DNA of 21,514 nucleotides from Prorocentrum cordatum (GCA_963575745.1 CAUYUJ010020767.1:70001-91514), one strand, 5' to 3'. Counted from the first letter of the stretch, positions 1 to 8,990 are shown. A program made the numbers and translations. Notes: generated from the letters alone by a model not told the origin.

Positions 1-180
1 ATACATATCTACATGTACAAATTTAAAAATTATGCTAACGGAGTTCCCCATCTAAAGATATTAACGGTCTCGTGGGACCCATGGGGTACGACAACATCAA
101 CACGAAGGAAAGGCTCATCGAACGAGTAAGTACGCACGAAAGGGCAGACGAAAGAAAGGAGGAGGGAGGACAGGTGCTCA
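1..180. other. No recognisable feature
   Basis: I see no gene, repeat or RNA in this left edge. It is ordinary mixed-composition sequence leading into the first 77-bp repeat copies. Confidence 0.5.
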
Positions 181-382
181 GGAAACGAAGCTTTGTAAAT
201 AGTATGGTTTCTTGATACCCTCCTCGCTTTGGCGGGGCCCCGCTGGAAAGGGGAGGGCTACGAAACCTGGTAAAGAGTAATGCTTTCCGCGACCTTCCTC
301 GTTCAAGCGCGGCCTCTCTGGCATAGTGGAAGGGCGGGCACGAAACCGTGTGAACTGCATTGTTTTCCGATACCCTCCTGGA
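181..382. repeat. Three diverged 77-bp minisatellite units
   Basis: The phrase acgaaac/acgaag recurs at 185, 260 and 340, spaced 75 and 80 bp. Each time it is followed by a short AT-rich stretch, then a form of gataccctcctcg, then a GC-rich ggcggggcc block. This is the same unit as the regular array at 1100-1791, but more diverged. The third copy is cut off by a GGA tract at about 383. The array was probably continuous before the simple-sequence block expanded inside it. Confidence 0.8.
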
Positions 383-405
383 GGAGGAGGAGGAGGAGGA
401 AGAGG
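383..405. repeat. GGA microsatellite
   Basis: A short run of GGA triplets directly replaces the end of the third 77-bp unit. Confidence 0.85.
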
Positions 406-545
406 GTAGGATGGGTGATGATGAAGAGCAGCAGCAGGAACCGCAGCAGGAGCAGCAGCGGGAGGATGGCCAGGAGTATGAACATGAGAAGGAGGACAAG
501 GTCCGATTCGTGAGGTTGGTCTGGGTGGTATGTTTTTTCCTCGTC

Positions 546-705
546 CTTCCTCCTCCTCCTCCTCCTCCTCCTCCTCCTCCTCCTCCTCCTCCTCCTCCTC
601 CTCCTCTCCTCCTCCTCTCCTCCCCCTCCCTCCCCTCCTCCTCCTCCTCCTCCTCCTCCTCCTCCTCCTCCTTCCTCCTCCTCCTCCTCCTCCTCCTCCT
701 CTGTC
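546..705. repeat. CCT microsatellite
   Basis: About 160 bases of CCT triplets with a few interruptions. The tract is homopyrimidine on the + strand, so it could form triplex DNA. Serine-, proline- or leucine-only open frames across it are products of the repeat and not genes. Confidence 0.95.
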
Positions 706-819
706 TTCGCCCTCGTCGGTGTCGTAGTCGTCGTCGGCAGCGTCGGCGTCGCCGTCTTTCTCAGGCGGGCCCTAAAAGGCGGGCCCTGAAGTATGGATTA
801 CCATCGATTCGGCACGCAT

Positions 820-925
820 GTACCCCTCCTCCTCCTCCTCCTCCACCACCTCTCCCTTCTCTTCCTCTGCTTGTTCTTCCTCTACCTCCCTTTTCTCCTC
901 CCCCTCCTCCTCCTCCCGCGAAATC
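820..925. repeat. Degenerate CCT-rich tract
   Basis: A pyrimidine-rich run of CCT and TTCC words, less regular than the tract at 546-705. The surrounding sequence from 706 to 1099 shows no gene. Confidence 0.8.
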
Positions 926-1099
926 CTGAGAAGGAGTGACCGGGGCAGGCTTGTGCCAGATGGCGTCGGCAACAAGTCACCACCAGCACGTTCTGCTACC
1001 CTTGCTGCAGCACGTGCGAACGCCCCCGTACGGCCGAAAGCGCAACAGGAAGATGGCAAATCACAAGTCAGGAACTAGTCGGGGTTGTGCAAGTCGGCG

Positions 1100-1791
1100 A
1101 ACGACACGAATTAGCGACCTCCTCGCTCTGACGGGGCCTCCCTAGAGGGGTGGGAGGGGCACGAAACCATGTAAATAGCATGGGTTTCCGATACCCTCCT
1201 CGCTCAGGCGGGGCCTCCCTGGAGGGGTGGGCCACTCAGGATGTGGGGAAGCACGAAACCATGTAAATAGTATGGGTTTCCGATACCCTCCTCGCTCAGA
1301 CGGGGCCTCCCTGGATGGGTGGGAGGGGCACGAAACCATGTAAATAGTATGGGTTTCCGATGCCCTCCTCGCTCAGGCGGGGCCTCCCTGGAGGGGTGGG
1401 AGGGGCACGAAACCATGTAAATAGTATGGGTTTCCGATACCCTCCTCGATGAGGCGGGGCCTCCCTGGAGAGATGGGAAGGGCACGAAACCATATAAATA
1501 GTACGGGTTTCCGATACCCTCCTCGCTCAGGCGGGGCCTCCCTGGAGAGGTGGGAAGGGTACGAAACCATGTAAATAGTATGGGTTTCCGATACCCTCCT
1601 CGATGAGGCGGGGCCTCCCTGGAGAGATGGGAAGGGCACGAAACCATGTAAAGAGTATGGTGTTCCGATACCTTCCTCGCTCAGGCGGGGCCTCCCCGGA
1701 GAGGTGGGAAGGGCACGAAAGCATGTAAATAGTATGGTTTTCCAAAACCCTCCTCGCTCAGGCGGGGCCTCCCTGGAGGGGTGGAAATGGT
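1100..1791. repeat. 77-bp tandem minisatellite
   Basis: The word acgaaacc(atg) starts at 1161, 1253, 1330, 1407, 1484, 1561, 1638 and 1715. The step is exactly 77 bp except for the first, which is 92 bp. A degenerate copy precedes the first. The long step carries an insertion that includes ccactcaggatgtggggaa (1232-1250), a 19-bp string found again just outside the array at 1854-1872. The units differ by only a few substitutions, so the array is young or homogenised. The frames that stay open across it repeat one peptide on the minus strand, simply because 77-bp copies recur. I see no sign of coding. Confidence 0.95.
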
Positions 1792-1872
1792 ATTGATATG
1801 GGAGGCGGGAGGCGGGAGGGAGAAGGAGAGGACGTTCTGGGAAAACAAGAACCCCACTCAGGATGTGGGGAA

Positions 1873-2435
1873 TCATATTTCCGCCAGAGAAAGAGCCCCC
1901 CAACATGATCGAACCCGCCCAACAGTAAAGGGAAACTAATCCCACGTCGCCGCGCGCGCCGACCAGGCGCCAGCAGGAGTTCTGCCAGCAGCGCTAGGCC
2001 AACGACTTTGAGCAAACTCGCGAATCAAAGCGAAGCAACTCCTATTGCAACTCCCACGAGAAGATTATTACACATCCTCCCGCGCGAAAGGTAGCCCACA
2101 ACATATTATTCCGCTCGCGAAATAACATCCAAACCTTATCCGACCCGCCCAACAGTAGAGGGAACCTAATCCCACGTCGCCGCGCGCGCCGACCAGGCGC
2201 CAGCAGGCGTTCTGCCAGCAGGGCTAGGCCAGCGAGCTCGAGCAAAATCGCAAATCAAAACAGAGCGATTCCTATTGCAATCCTCATGAGAAGATGCTCA
2301 CGAAACCTCCCTCGTGCAGAGTAGCCCACAATAGATATATATATATATATATATATATGTATCATTCCGCTGGAGAACTCAACCCTAAACATTACCCAGC
2401 CCGCCCAACAATAGAGGGACAACAACCTCCGCCAC
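1873..2435. repeat. Tandem repeat of about 230 bp, two full copies and a partial third
   Basis: The word cccgcccaaca(g)ta(g)aggg recurs near 1914, 2144 and 2400, steps of 230 and 256 bp. Copies one and two share long blocks, including tcccacgtcgccgcgcgcgc and gaccaggcgccagcagg. The third copy is partial. The second step is longer mostly because of the AT microsatellite at 2335-2358. The sequence from 1792 to 1872 contains a short ggaggcgg run and a 19-bp string shared with the 77-bp array. Confidence 0.85.
2335..2358. repeat. AT dinucleotide microsatellite
   Basis: Twelve AT dinucleotides lie inside the second 230-bp repeat unit and account for most of its extra length. Confidence 0.95.
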
Positions 2436-2984
2436 GACGAGGAGGTTTCAGGACCAGTGTTATTCACCGCCAAATCAAAATACCCCCCAAGGTCGGTCAT
2501 TACCTATACGACCACCCTACGGGTGATAAGGAGGTTGGGGGGGGAGGGGGTCAGCAATGGGCAACAGTGGTGATTGTTGTTCTGACGATGCCAGTGGAGA
2601 TTGTTGCGTTGCCGCTCGCTCTTAGGAGCCTTGGTGTCAAATTGTTTACGTCACCCTTCGCTCTTGGGCGACTTGGCACCATTTCCCTGTCTCCCCCCCG
2701 GGAACCAACGAAATAATACATCATTTCGTTCATTTTGCAAGGGCGTGGGGGGCCGTTTGGGCTCGTCTTTTGGACCCCTTGGGGGGCTCTTGGGGGCCTC
2801 TTGGGGGCCTCTTGGGACCCTTTTTTGGCTTCTTGGGAGCCTCTTGGGGCCTCCCGGGAGCTTCTTGGAGCGACCCTTAAGAGCCTGTTCCGCCAACGTT
2901 CGTACTGGGAGCCTTGGTGTTCAGAGATCGTTGTGTTGCCACTCGCTCTTGGCACAACATGCAGCACGGGATGTCGATGTGCCT
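2436..2984. other. Gene-free stretch with cttggggg(cct) short repeats
   Basis: No gene is recognisable. From about 2755 to 2880 the sequence is built of degenerate 11-12 bp words such as cttgggggcct. Two similar segments, near 2605-2640 and 2905-2950, share gttg(c/t)gttgcc(g/a)ctcgctctt and gggagccttggtgt-like words. These explain the apparent Gly/Leu-rich frames. Confidence 0.6.
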
Positions 2985-3505
2985 GACGATTTGCATTTGC
3001 ATTTGCTTATCGATGTGAATGTCGATTTGCTTTTCGATCTGCATTTCAATGTGCATTTCGATTTGCATCTCACTATCAGTCTCACTATCGATCCCACGAT
3101 CGATCTCACTATCGACCTTAATATCAATCTCACTCGATCGATCTCACTATCGGTCTCACTCGATCGATTTCACTGGCTATCTCACTCTCGATCTCGTTTT
3201 CGATCCCACTATCGATCTCACTATCGATATCACTCCATCGATCTCACTATCGATCTCACTATCGATATCGCTCCATCGATCTCACTATCGATCGCACTAT
3301 CGATCTCTCTATCGATCTCACTCGATCGATCTCACTATCGATCTTACTCATTCGATCTCACCATAGATCCCATTATCGCTCTCACTATCGATCCCACAAT
3401 CGATCTCACAATCGATCTCACTCGATCGATCTCACTATCGATCTCACCATCGATTTCACCATCGATCGCACTATCGATCTCACTATCGGTCTCACTATCG
3501 TTTTC
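2985..3505. repeat. 12-bp satellite, consensus ATCGATCTCACT
   Basis: From about 3070 to 3505 the sequence is a string of atcgatctcact words with single-base variants and a few indels. The flank from 2985 to 3068 is a diverged version (gatttgcatttc). Because 12 is a multiple of three, every frame stays open for long stretches, giving Ser-Leu-Ser-Ile and Asp-Leu-Thr-Ile peptides that are not evidence of coding. Confidence 0.95.
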
Positions 3506-3720
3506 GCACCAGCGGGACACCGGGACACCAGCGGGACACCGGGACACCGGCGGGACACCGCGCGGCCCCGTTTGCCGGTCGGGAAACATCTGGTCCGGCC
3601 GCGCCTCAGCCACAGGAGACTTTCCAGGACACCAGCGGGACACCAGCGGGACACCGGCGGGACACCGCGGGGGCGGAATCATTTGGTCCGGCCGCGCGTC
3701 AGCCACAGGAGATTTTCCTC
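3506..3720. repeat. GGGACACC-type short repeats with a 35-bp duplication
   Basis: The words gggacaccggc and gggacaccagc repeat in two blocks (3515-3560 and 3627-3670). A 35-bp segment beginning tggtccggccgcgc is present at 3591-3625 and at 3684-3718 with two differences. The pattern suggests duplication of a 93-bp block. Confidence 0.85.
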
Positions 3721-4094
3721 TCGCCCGCCCACGCAGCTTCGCCTCGCCTGCACGCACGGCGCGCACGAACACGAAACCGAAACCGATTTCCCGGTAGGGG
3801 GGCTCTCCATTCCACTTCGATCTCACCCCACAACCTCCGACTGACGCTCCCCTCGCTATCGTTTGCTGCGCCGCTTTTTCCCTCCAACTGAGGGTCGGCG
3901 TGCGCGGTTTCCCCCGGGGCCGTAGGCGACCGAGGAGGAGGAGGAGGGGGAGGAGGAGGTGGACGAGGAGGGGGAGGGGGACAAGCTAGGTGCGCTCGCG
4001 TCATATCTGACATCCTACCCCTCCCTCCCATCCCTTACAATGGCGTAGATCCCCTCTCTACTCGCACAGTCGGATGTCGAACAGGGCAATGATC
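3721..4094. other. Gene-free stretch with a GGA-rich tract
   Basis: No gene is recognised. Positions 3930-3982 are a GGA/GGGGA purine tract. The rest is unremarkable mixed sequence. Confidence 0.6.
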
Positions 4095-4405
4095 CCGAGA
4101 GGGTACGCGATGCATTGTAGAGCACGGCATGGCATGGCGTAGAAGAGCACCGCAAAGCGTAGTATGTCACAGCATGGCGTGGCGTGGCGTAGTAAAGAAT
4201 TGCATCACAAAGCTTTGCCACGCAAAGTATGGCATCGCACAGCGGCCCCAAACATAACATTGCATAGCATGGCGTTGAAGATCAAAGCGTAGCATGGCAT
4301 AGCACGACGTGGCACTTAAGCACTGCATATCACAGCTTCAGCTGAAGGTATGGCATCGCGCAGCGGAACGCAACCTAGCATTGCATTGCATGCCGTGGCA
4401 TGGCA
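4095..4405. repeat. Degenerate GCATGGC/GCGTAG repeats
   Basis: Words such as gcatggcgt, gcatggcat, gcgtagca and gcatcgca recur every few bases across about 300 bp. The sequence looks like an old pentameric to decameric satellite. No frame looks like a protein. Confidence 0.7.
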
Positions 4406-4408
4406 CGG

Positions 4409-4620
4409 GAAATGACGCCAGCGCTGCAGCGGGAGCACGATTCGGAACGAGCGGAAGCGCGGAAATGAGGCCAGCGCTGCAGCGGGAGCACGATTCGGAA
4501 CGAGCGGAAGCACGGAAATGAGGCCAGCGCTGCAGCGGCAGCACGATTCGGAACGAGCGGGGCCCGAAAATGAGGCCGGCGCCTCAGCGAGAGCAGCATT
4601 TTGAAAAAAATGCAAGCGAA
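4409..4620. repeat. 53-bp tandem repeat, four copies
   Basis: The word aaatga(c/g)gcc recurs at about 4410, 4463, 4516 and 4568, steps of 53, 53 and 52 bp. The first three units are nearly identical over cagcgctgcagcgg and gattcggaacgagcgg. The fourth is diverged and decays into an A-rich stretch. Confidence 0.93.
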
Positions 4621-4737
4621 AACTCAAGTCCGGGGAATCCTGTGTATAAAAAAAAAAAAACAGTACGCGGGGGGGGGGCGAACACTCCCAACCCGTCATC
4701 AGGGGAAGGAGGAGAGTAGTATTCATATTGAGTAATT

Positions 4738-4822
4738 GTGGAGGAGATGGAGGAGGAGGAGGAGGAGGAGGAGGACGAAGGAGGAGGAGGAGGACGAAGG
4801 AGGAGGAGGAGGAGGAGGACGG
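4738..4822. repeat. GGA microsatellite
   Basis: A GGA-triplet tract with GAC interruptions. It follows an A12 run and a G9 run at 4650-4680. Confidence 0.9.
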
Positions 4823-5216
4823 GTCGCCTAAGCCCTTCGGAGAACCCTCCAGGTCGGCGGCGCCACCGCATCAACCTTGCCATTGCACTTCGCAGCTTTA
4901 CTTGTGCTTCGTAAGAGGTGCACGCGCGTGGCCGGGCCTCCCTGCCTCGGCCGGCCACATCACGCGCATCTGCAGTCGAGGCGTTGACCTGAGGAACCCT
5001 ACATAAGGAACGAGGCCCCTATTTTCCATAAGTCAAACTTCGATTTCCTATCGAAAACATAAGGAGAACCTGAGGCAAGCTGCGAAACAATTAAGGAACG
5101 CGGAGCCCCTCCCCAACGAAAAGGGTTCCTTCTTCAGGGCCCCGACTGTACACGAACACGCCCGCTCAACGGACATCTCAGCCACGGCGTCAAGCACGCC
5201 CCCGCCGAGACTCAAC
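4823..5216. other. No recognisable gene
   Basis: This is the left flank of the retroelement. The words ataaggaacg, ataaggagaac and ttaaggaacg recur loosely between 5003 and 5100. I could not find a long terminal repeat, inverted terminal repeat or target-site duplication marking the element's 5' end. Confidence 0.5.
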
Positions 5217-5788
5217 TTGTGGCCACGACTCGGAGATGACCCATCAGAACATCCAGAGCAAGAGCCTAATCATCAGCAGGATCCAGACAATGCCCGAAAC
5301 GGTGCGATCTTCCTGGCGCTCGCCGAGAAGATCATGGCCGAGCGAGGGGGCTGCTCGGCCGAGAACCCCTGGCTCTCGGCGGCCTGGCGGCAGCTCGTGG
5401 GGTGAGGTTGGACCAGTGCGCCCTCAACCTACGCAGCGCCGCAGGCGGCCTGCACCTCAAGCCGACGCGCATCGCCCCGACGCCCGAGGACATCGCAGCC
5501 GCGCTGAACCTGCGGTGCAGCGCAGACCACGTGCACGACATGGTTGAGGGCAAGGCCGTCACCAAGCGAAGCGAGACCTACTCGTAGGAGGTGGCCGAGC
5601 TCGTGGCCAAGACGGCGCAGCGGCGGGTCGAGGCGGATCGCGAGAGCGGGGGAGATGAGCTCGGAGGACGAATGAAGCATCAGCACGAGGGGGCCAGCTA
5701 CCTGGAAAACGCCGACGGAGGCGGGAGAGGGGAGCCTACTCGCGCAGGGAAGCCGGGGGAGAGCCCAAGCCCAAGCTCGAGGACATAG
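5217..5788 (+). pseudogene. Retroelement N-terminal module remnant (ENPW, DQC, KPT motifs)
   Basis: One frame from 5217 gives a helix-like segment ending in AENPWLSAAWRQLVG and a stop at 5403. The reading then moves to another frame (from about 5402), which gives VRLDQCALNLRS, then LKPTRIAPTPEDIAAALN, then RCSADHVHDMVEGKA, reaches a TAG at 5585 and continues openly to 5788. The spacing of ENPxxSxxW, DQC, KPT and the RC-H-H cluster matches a module I recall upstream of reverse transcriptase in dinoflagellate elements; its function is not known to me. At least one frameshift and one stop make it nonfunctional. The usual start of this module is missing, so the copy may be 5'-truncated. Confidence 0.6.
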
Positions 5789-5958
5789 CAGTGGGGGCCT
5801 GCTACGATTTTTCCTTCCAGAACACCCGAGAGTACGACGCAGGAATGGCAGGCGAGCTGGCGAGACGGGGGGACGCCGTGCTCGACGAGGCGGGGCCACC
5901 CGAGGAAGCCATCGCGGCGCTCCAGGGGATCTGGCGGGGAGGCACGGCGACCGCCTGA
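5770..5958 (+). pseudogene. Retroelement pre-RT segment
   Basis: A short frame from 5770 reads PKLEDIAVGACYDFSFQNTR and continues with acidic and alanine-rich sequence to a TGA at 5956. It lies in a third frame relative to its neighbours, and its position fits the linker that precedes the reverse transcriptase. The identification rests on position and loose resemblance only. The segment from 5959 to 6185 is in decayed sequence and I could not place it in a domain. Confidence 0.4.
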
Positions 5959-6185
5959 GGGGCACCTTCGACTAGAACTTGGCGCCGCGCGCTCGTGCAG
6001 GGCGCCAGCCCAGGGCATGCCCGGAAGGCGGCGAAAGGAGGGGCTGGGACGAGGTTCCGAGGCGCGCCGGCCAGACCTGAGGCCCTGCCGCGTCCCAGCG
6101 CAGAGGACCACCGCGACGAGGTCATGAACGCACTCGGGAAGGGTCTTGATCTGCACCAGCGTCCACGAGCACCTGCTCAGCAAGG

Positions 6186-6630
6186 TAGCGAGCGCCTCGA
6201 TGGCTAACGCCCCCGAGCAGAACCTGGATCGCACCATGAGCGACAAGGGTGGGCTGATTTGAGACGGCACGGTACCCAACCAGAACTGCCCTAGGGAGGA
6301 CCACCCCCTTGCGGACCAGCGGAGGCATGAGGATCTGGCTCGCATCATCCCGCGGTGGAAGACCCGACTGCCGGGCGTCGAGATATACCTGGCCAAGAAG
6401 GACGTCAAGGGCGCGCTCAGGTGGGCGGCGGCGCACGAGATGGACGCCTGCATCTTCGGCGCGGACCTCGCGGGAGGCAAGTGGGGCGTGGCGGCCCTCA
6501 TCGCGGCGGTCTGCATGGCCCCGACGCTCGGTTGGACGGGCAGCCCGGGCGAGTGGATGATCCGGGCGCGGGCGGCCGAGTGCTATCACGCAGCCCACCG
6601 CCCAGCCGACGCGCGCGCTGGGACGACGCC
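6186..6630 (+). pseudogene. Reverse transcriptase domain remnant
   Basis: In one frame the sequence reads LDRTMSDKGGLI, a TGA at 6260-6262, then DGTVPNQNCPREDHPLADQR. It goes on through HEDLARIIPRWKTRLPGVEI, LAKKDVKGALRW, a CIFGADLAGGKWGV block and GWTGSPGEW. KKDVKGAxRW corresponds to the RT segment with the first catalytic aspartate, and GWTGSPG is a signature I recognise from dinoflagellate retroelements. The second catalytic box (normally a DD pair) should follow some tens of residues later and is not visible. The frame changes near 6610, and a GVL...PRPW remnant at about 6657-6690 marks roughly where that box would be. One stop and the lost catalytic pair make the enzyme dead. Confidence 0.75.
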
Positions 6631-7100
6631 GCCCGCTTCCACGGCTCCTTCCCGACGGGCGTGCTCGCGGCGCCAAGGCCCTGGAGGGCATTCGGACCTG
6701 CCCGGGGGAGGGCGCGGCCAACGAGGAGAAGGACCTGGAAGAGGGAGGCCGGGAGGCTGCGAAGATCTGCCGGGGCCGCCCGAATCGGACACAGCAGGGG
6801 GCGATCGAGATCGCACGAGCCGAAGATCTACAGGGCAGCCCACCTCCTGGCGGACCCGATCCTGGACCACGGCCAGCAGAGCATGCCTTGAAAATTCCTG
6901 GAGGTCTACCAGGGGAACCAGCAATACTGGCGCCCGGTCACGCCGGCCATGCGGCGCCTTAGCGGGGCCCCGAGACGGCGACTCCAAGGGGGCCCTGGCG
7001 TGGTTGGATTTCTGGCAAGCCACCGAGGTCGCTCGCGTCTTGGCTGCGGATCGCTCTACATGAAAGTCGCGTTTCCTCGGAGCGATGCCGGACGTACTCT
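6631..7100 (+). pseudogene. RT thumb/connection region remnant
   Basis: The frame that takes over after the RT core contains KIYRAAHLLADPILDHGQQS at 6822-6885, ends in a TGA at 6890, and continues as KFLEVYQGNQQYWRPVTPAM up to about 6960. Another frame supplies DFWQATEVARVLAADRS just downstream (7005-7060). These phrases fit the connector between RT and RNase H in the same retroelement family. The repeated frame changes show accumulated indels. Confidence 0.55.
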
Positions 7101-7660
7101 CGATCAACGAGATGCTGGCCCTCCCAGGCGCGCAGCGCCCAGTGATCTGGGTGACGATCGAGGGGCGCGACGCTGCAGAGGATCGCCACAGTCGACTGGG
7201 TGAAGGTGAACTCCAAGTGCGCATTCCACTCGGTCCCAGACTTCACGCAGGCGCTTAGGAAGGCAGCGGGGGTCGAGGAGGATGAGAAGGCAATCGTCGC
7301 GATCGCGGAATTCACGAACCCGGTTACCATCGCGGCCAAGGCGGGCGCGGAGGGGCGGTGGGAGAGAGGCGCGGTCATGCGCGGCGGAGACAACTACAAC
7401 GTCCATTGCTGGCTGCAAGACCGACGAGAAAAAGAACCGCCACGCCAGCTTCCTCATCGTGGTGATCACGTGCCTGGAGGCGGTCCACGGCTACGAGGCG
7501 GCCAGCGTGTACTTTCGCACACGCTGCAACGTCACCGCGGACACATTCCCCCGCGCGGAGCACGAGGAGGCAGCGGCACTCGCAGCTGAGAAGGGGCTCG
7601 AGGTGGCCAACTTGCGAGAGAGCTGGGCGAGGCGCCTCGAGGGGGGCTGGCTGCACCGGG
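7101..7660 (+). pseudogene. RNase H-like domain remnant
   Basis: From 7101 one frame gives LSINEMLALPGAQRPVIWVT and another then gives LQRIATVDWVKVNSKCAFHS and VPDFTQALRKAAG. The hallmark GGDNYNVHCW is at 7383-7412. After a frameshift near 7420 the sequence reads NRHASFLIVVITCLEAVHGY, then TRCNVTADTFPRAEHEEAAA at 7519-7578. GDNxNV..W and NVTADxxxR are the most conserved parts of the RNase H-like region in this type of element, with the aspartates expected to bind metal. The domain follows RT as it should. At least two frameshifts inactivate it. Confidence 0.65.
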
Positions 7661-8221
7661 CCTTGATCTGGGAGGGCCGAGGACGCGCGCACAGCTGGCA
7701 CGCGCGCACGGCCCAACAGCTGGCGGTAGCACGTCGCGAGCCCCATCGACCACGCACCCTCACGAGGACTCTGGGCATGGCAGTGGTCCTCGTCGAGCGG
7801 AGGAGGCGCCCGTGGGAGCCCCGCGTGTAGGGCGGGCGCCAAGGGGGGGGCGCCCTCGCGCGGAGATGCACGGCGCGGCCGGGGCACCAGGGGCGGACAC
7901 ACGCTGTGGGAGCGGCCGAGTGGACCAGCCGCGCGCAGGGGAGGGTGGACGCAGCGGCGGCTGGCCTCGCGAGCGACGGCGGCGAGGAGGCGAGGCGCCG
8001 GGCGGATGTCACCCTGCAGGCGGACGCCAAGGGTGGCGGTCGCGGAGGAGGTCGAGGTGAACTGCGCGGAGCTCAGCGACGCCACGGCCCGGCAACGGCG
8101 GGTCGTCGTGGCCGCCCGAGGGGATGGGAAGCCCGACAGCCTGGGTCCGGAGTGCATCGAGGCGACGAGCGTCCGCGCGCGCGCGGGCGAGCTGCGTCCC
8201 GGGCGTGGTCCGCCGGAGTAA
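7661..8221 (+). pseudogene. Methyltransferase-like region, N-terminal part (eroded)
   Basis: After the RNase H-like segment the open frame continues through GMAVVLVERRRRPWEP and ends at 7828. The VVLVE stretch sits where a SAM-binding motif I could start, but the glycine-rich loop is not present. Further on, 8057-8115 reads EVNCAELSDATARQRRVVVA. This resembles the N-x-A-x-x-x-D-x-x-x-R-x-R pattern of the strand and loop that precede the target-recognition region in C5 cytosine methyltransferases. No PC dipeptide (motif IV) or ENV (motif VI) was found here. The assignment leans on this one stretch and on the downstream part. Confidence 0.4.
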
Positions 8222-8296
8222 CGAGGAGGGCGAGCTGGCCCTCGGCCCGCGCCCCCGAAACGAGGAGGGCCAATCCACGCGGCCATCGGCACCCCA

Positions 8297-8720
8297 AGGA
8301 CGGATGGGGCCAAGGAGGTCGTCTTCTCGGCCGAGGGCCCCGCCCCAAGTATCAGGAGTGGGGCAGCGGGCGGGCGAGTCGGCGACCGCGCCCTCATCCC
8401 GGACCCGAAGGGGCCTCTGCCAGGCGTCCGGCAGCTCGAAGCGGAGGAGATCTGGAAGCCGATGGGCGGCGCACCAGCCATGTTCCGCAGAGCGGTCACC
8501 GAGGGCACCAAGGAGGGCACCCTGGCGGCTTGGGCGATCCGGCCGGCGACCCCGCAGCTGGCAGACGCGACGATCGAGGATGCCTTCGCGCAGCTCGAGC
8601 ACTGCAGGAGCGATCAGGAAGGGTGCGAGGCAGGAGTTTGCCCGCTGGCCTGGGACGACGCGGCCTGGGCCAGGCTTCAAGCCCGGCTGAGGGCGCTCCA
8701 GACGTGCCCGCAGGACCCCC
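8297..8720 (+). pseudogene. C5 cytosine methyltransferase-like C-terminal remnant
   Basis: A continuous frame reads AKEVVFSAEGPAPSIRSG from 8309, then VGDRALIPDPKGPLPGVRQL, EAEEIWKPMGG at about 8438-8470 and AMFRRAVTEGTKEGTLAAWA. The R-x-L-x-x-x-E-x-W-x-x-M-G-G pattern is close to motif IX/X of C5 methyltransferases (RxLTxxExxxxQGF), where the enzyme closes its SAM fold. It lies at the expected distance after the segment at 8057. As an orphan C-terminus without a visible catalytic Cys it would be inactive. It could instead be a domain specific to the element with no methyltransferase function. Confidence 0.4.
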
Positions 8721-8877
8721 GAAGCCAGGCGATCGCAGACTCGAGGGCCGAGGAGCAGGGAAAGCGCGGGATGCCGCCTGGCGGCGAGCAAGGCCAGAGG
8801 CGCGCCCGTAGCCTGCTGGAAGACCCTTTCCCGGACTGCCCCTCCCGAGCGGGGAGGGGCCCGGGCCGCGCTGGGCC

Positions 8878-8990
8878 TTGCGCCAGACCAAGTTCGCGGA
8901 GGGACGGCACTGCTGCCGCACGCGCCGCAACGCCAACAGGGAGTGGCGCAGCCAATACTGCGAGGCTCGGCAGCAAGAGAACGAGCAGCG
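8878..8990 (+). pseudogene. Cysteine-rich motif remnant 1 (CCRT...)
   Basis: One frame reads KFAEGRHCCRTRRNANREWR followed by SQYCEARQQENE. It resembles a CCRTC-x(n)-H-x(3)-C cluster, probably metal-binding, that I recall as frequent in dinoflagellate proteins. Here the third Cys is Arg and the His is Arg. It lies between the retroelement and the long CCT tract, and a better-preserved relative lies on the other side. Whether it belonged to the retroelement or to a separate gene is unclear. Confidence 0.35.

Larger units (their letters stand above)
5217..8720 (+). mobile_element. Decayed retroelement with RT, RNase H-like and methyltransferase-like modules
   Basis: A set of recognisable but broken coding segments lies in one orientation in the order expected of a single polyprotein: ENPW/DQC/KPT module, pre-RT segment, reverse transcriptase, RNase H-like domain, then a C5 methyltransferase-like C-terminus. 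The frame shifts repeatedly between segments and several stops interrupt it, so this is a dead copy. The phrases DGTVPNQNCP, KKDVKG and GWTGSPG are ones I know from dinoflagellate retroelements. Cytosine methyltransferases captured by retrotransposons have been reported in Symbiodinium; whether this copy belongs to those lineages is inference. No terminal repeats or tyrosine recombinase were seen, so assignment to the DIRS, Gypsy or another order stays open. Both ends are approximate. Confidence 0.75.

Noticed and set aside
4316-4726. A minus-strand frame with repeated Ala/Phe/Arg phrases across the 53-bp repeat
   Set aside because: The phrase recurs because the DNA unit recurs. The 53-bp unit shifts frame at each copy, and the translation ends in poly-Phe from an A-run.
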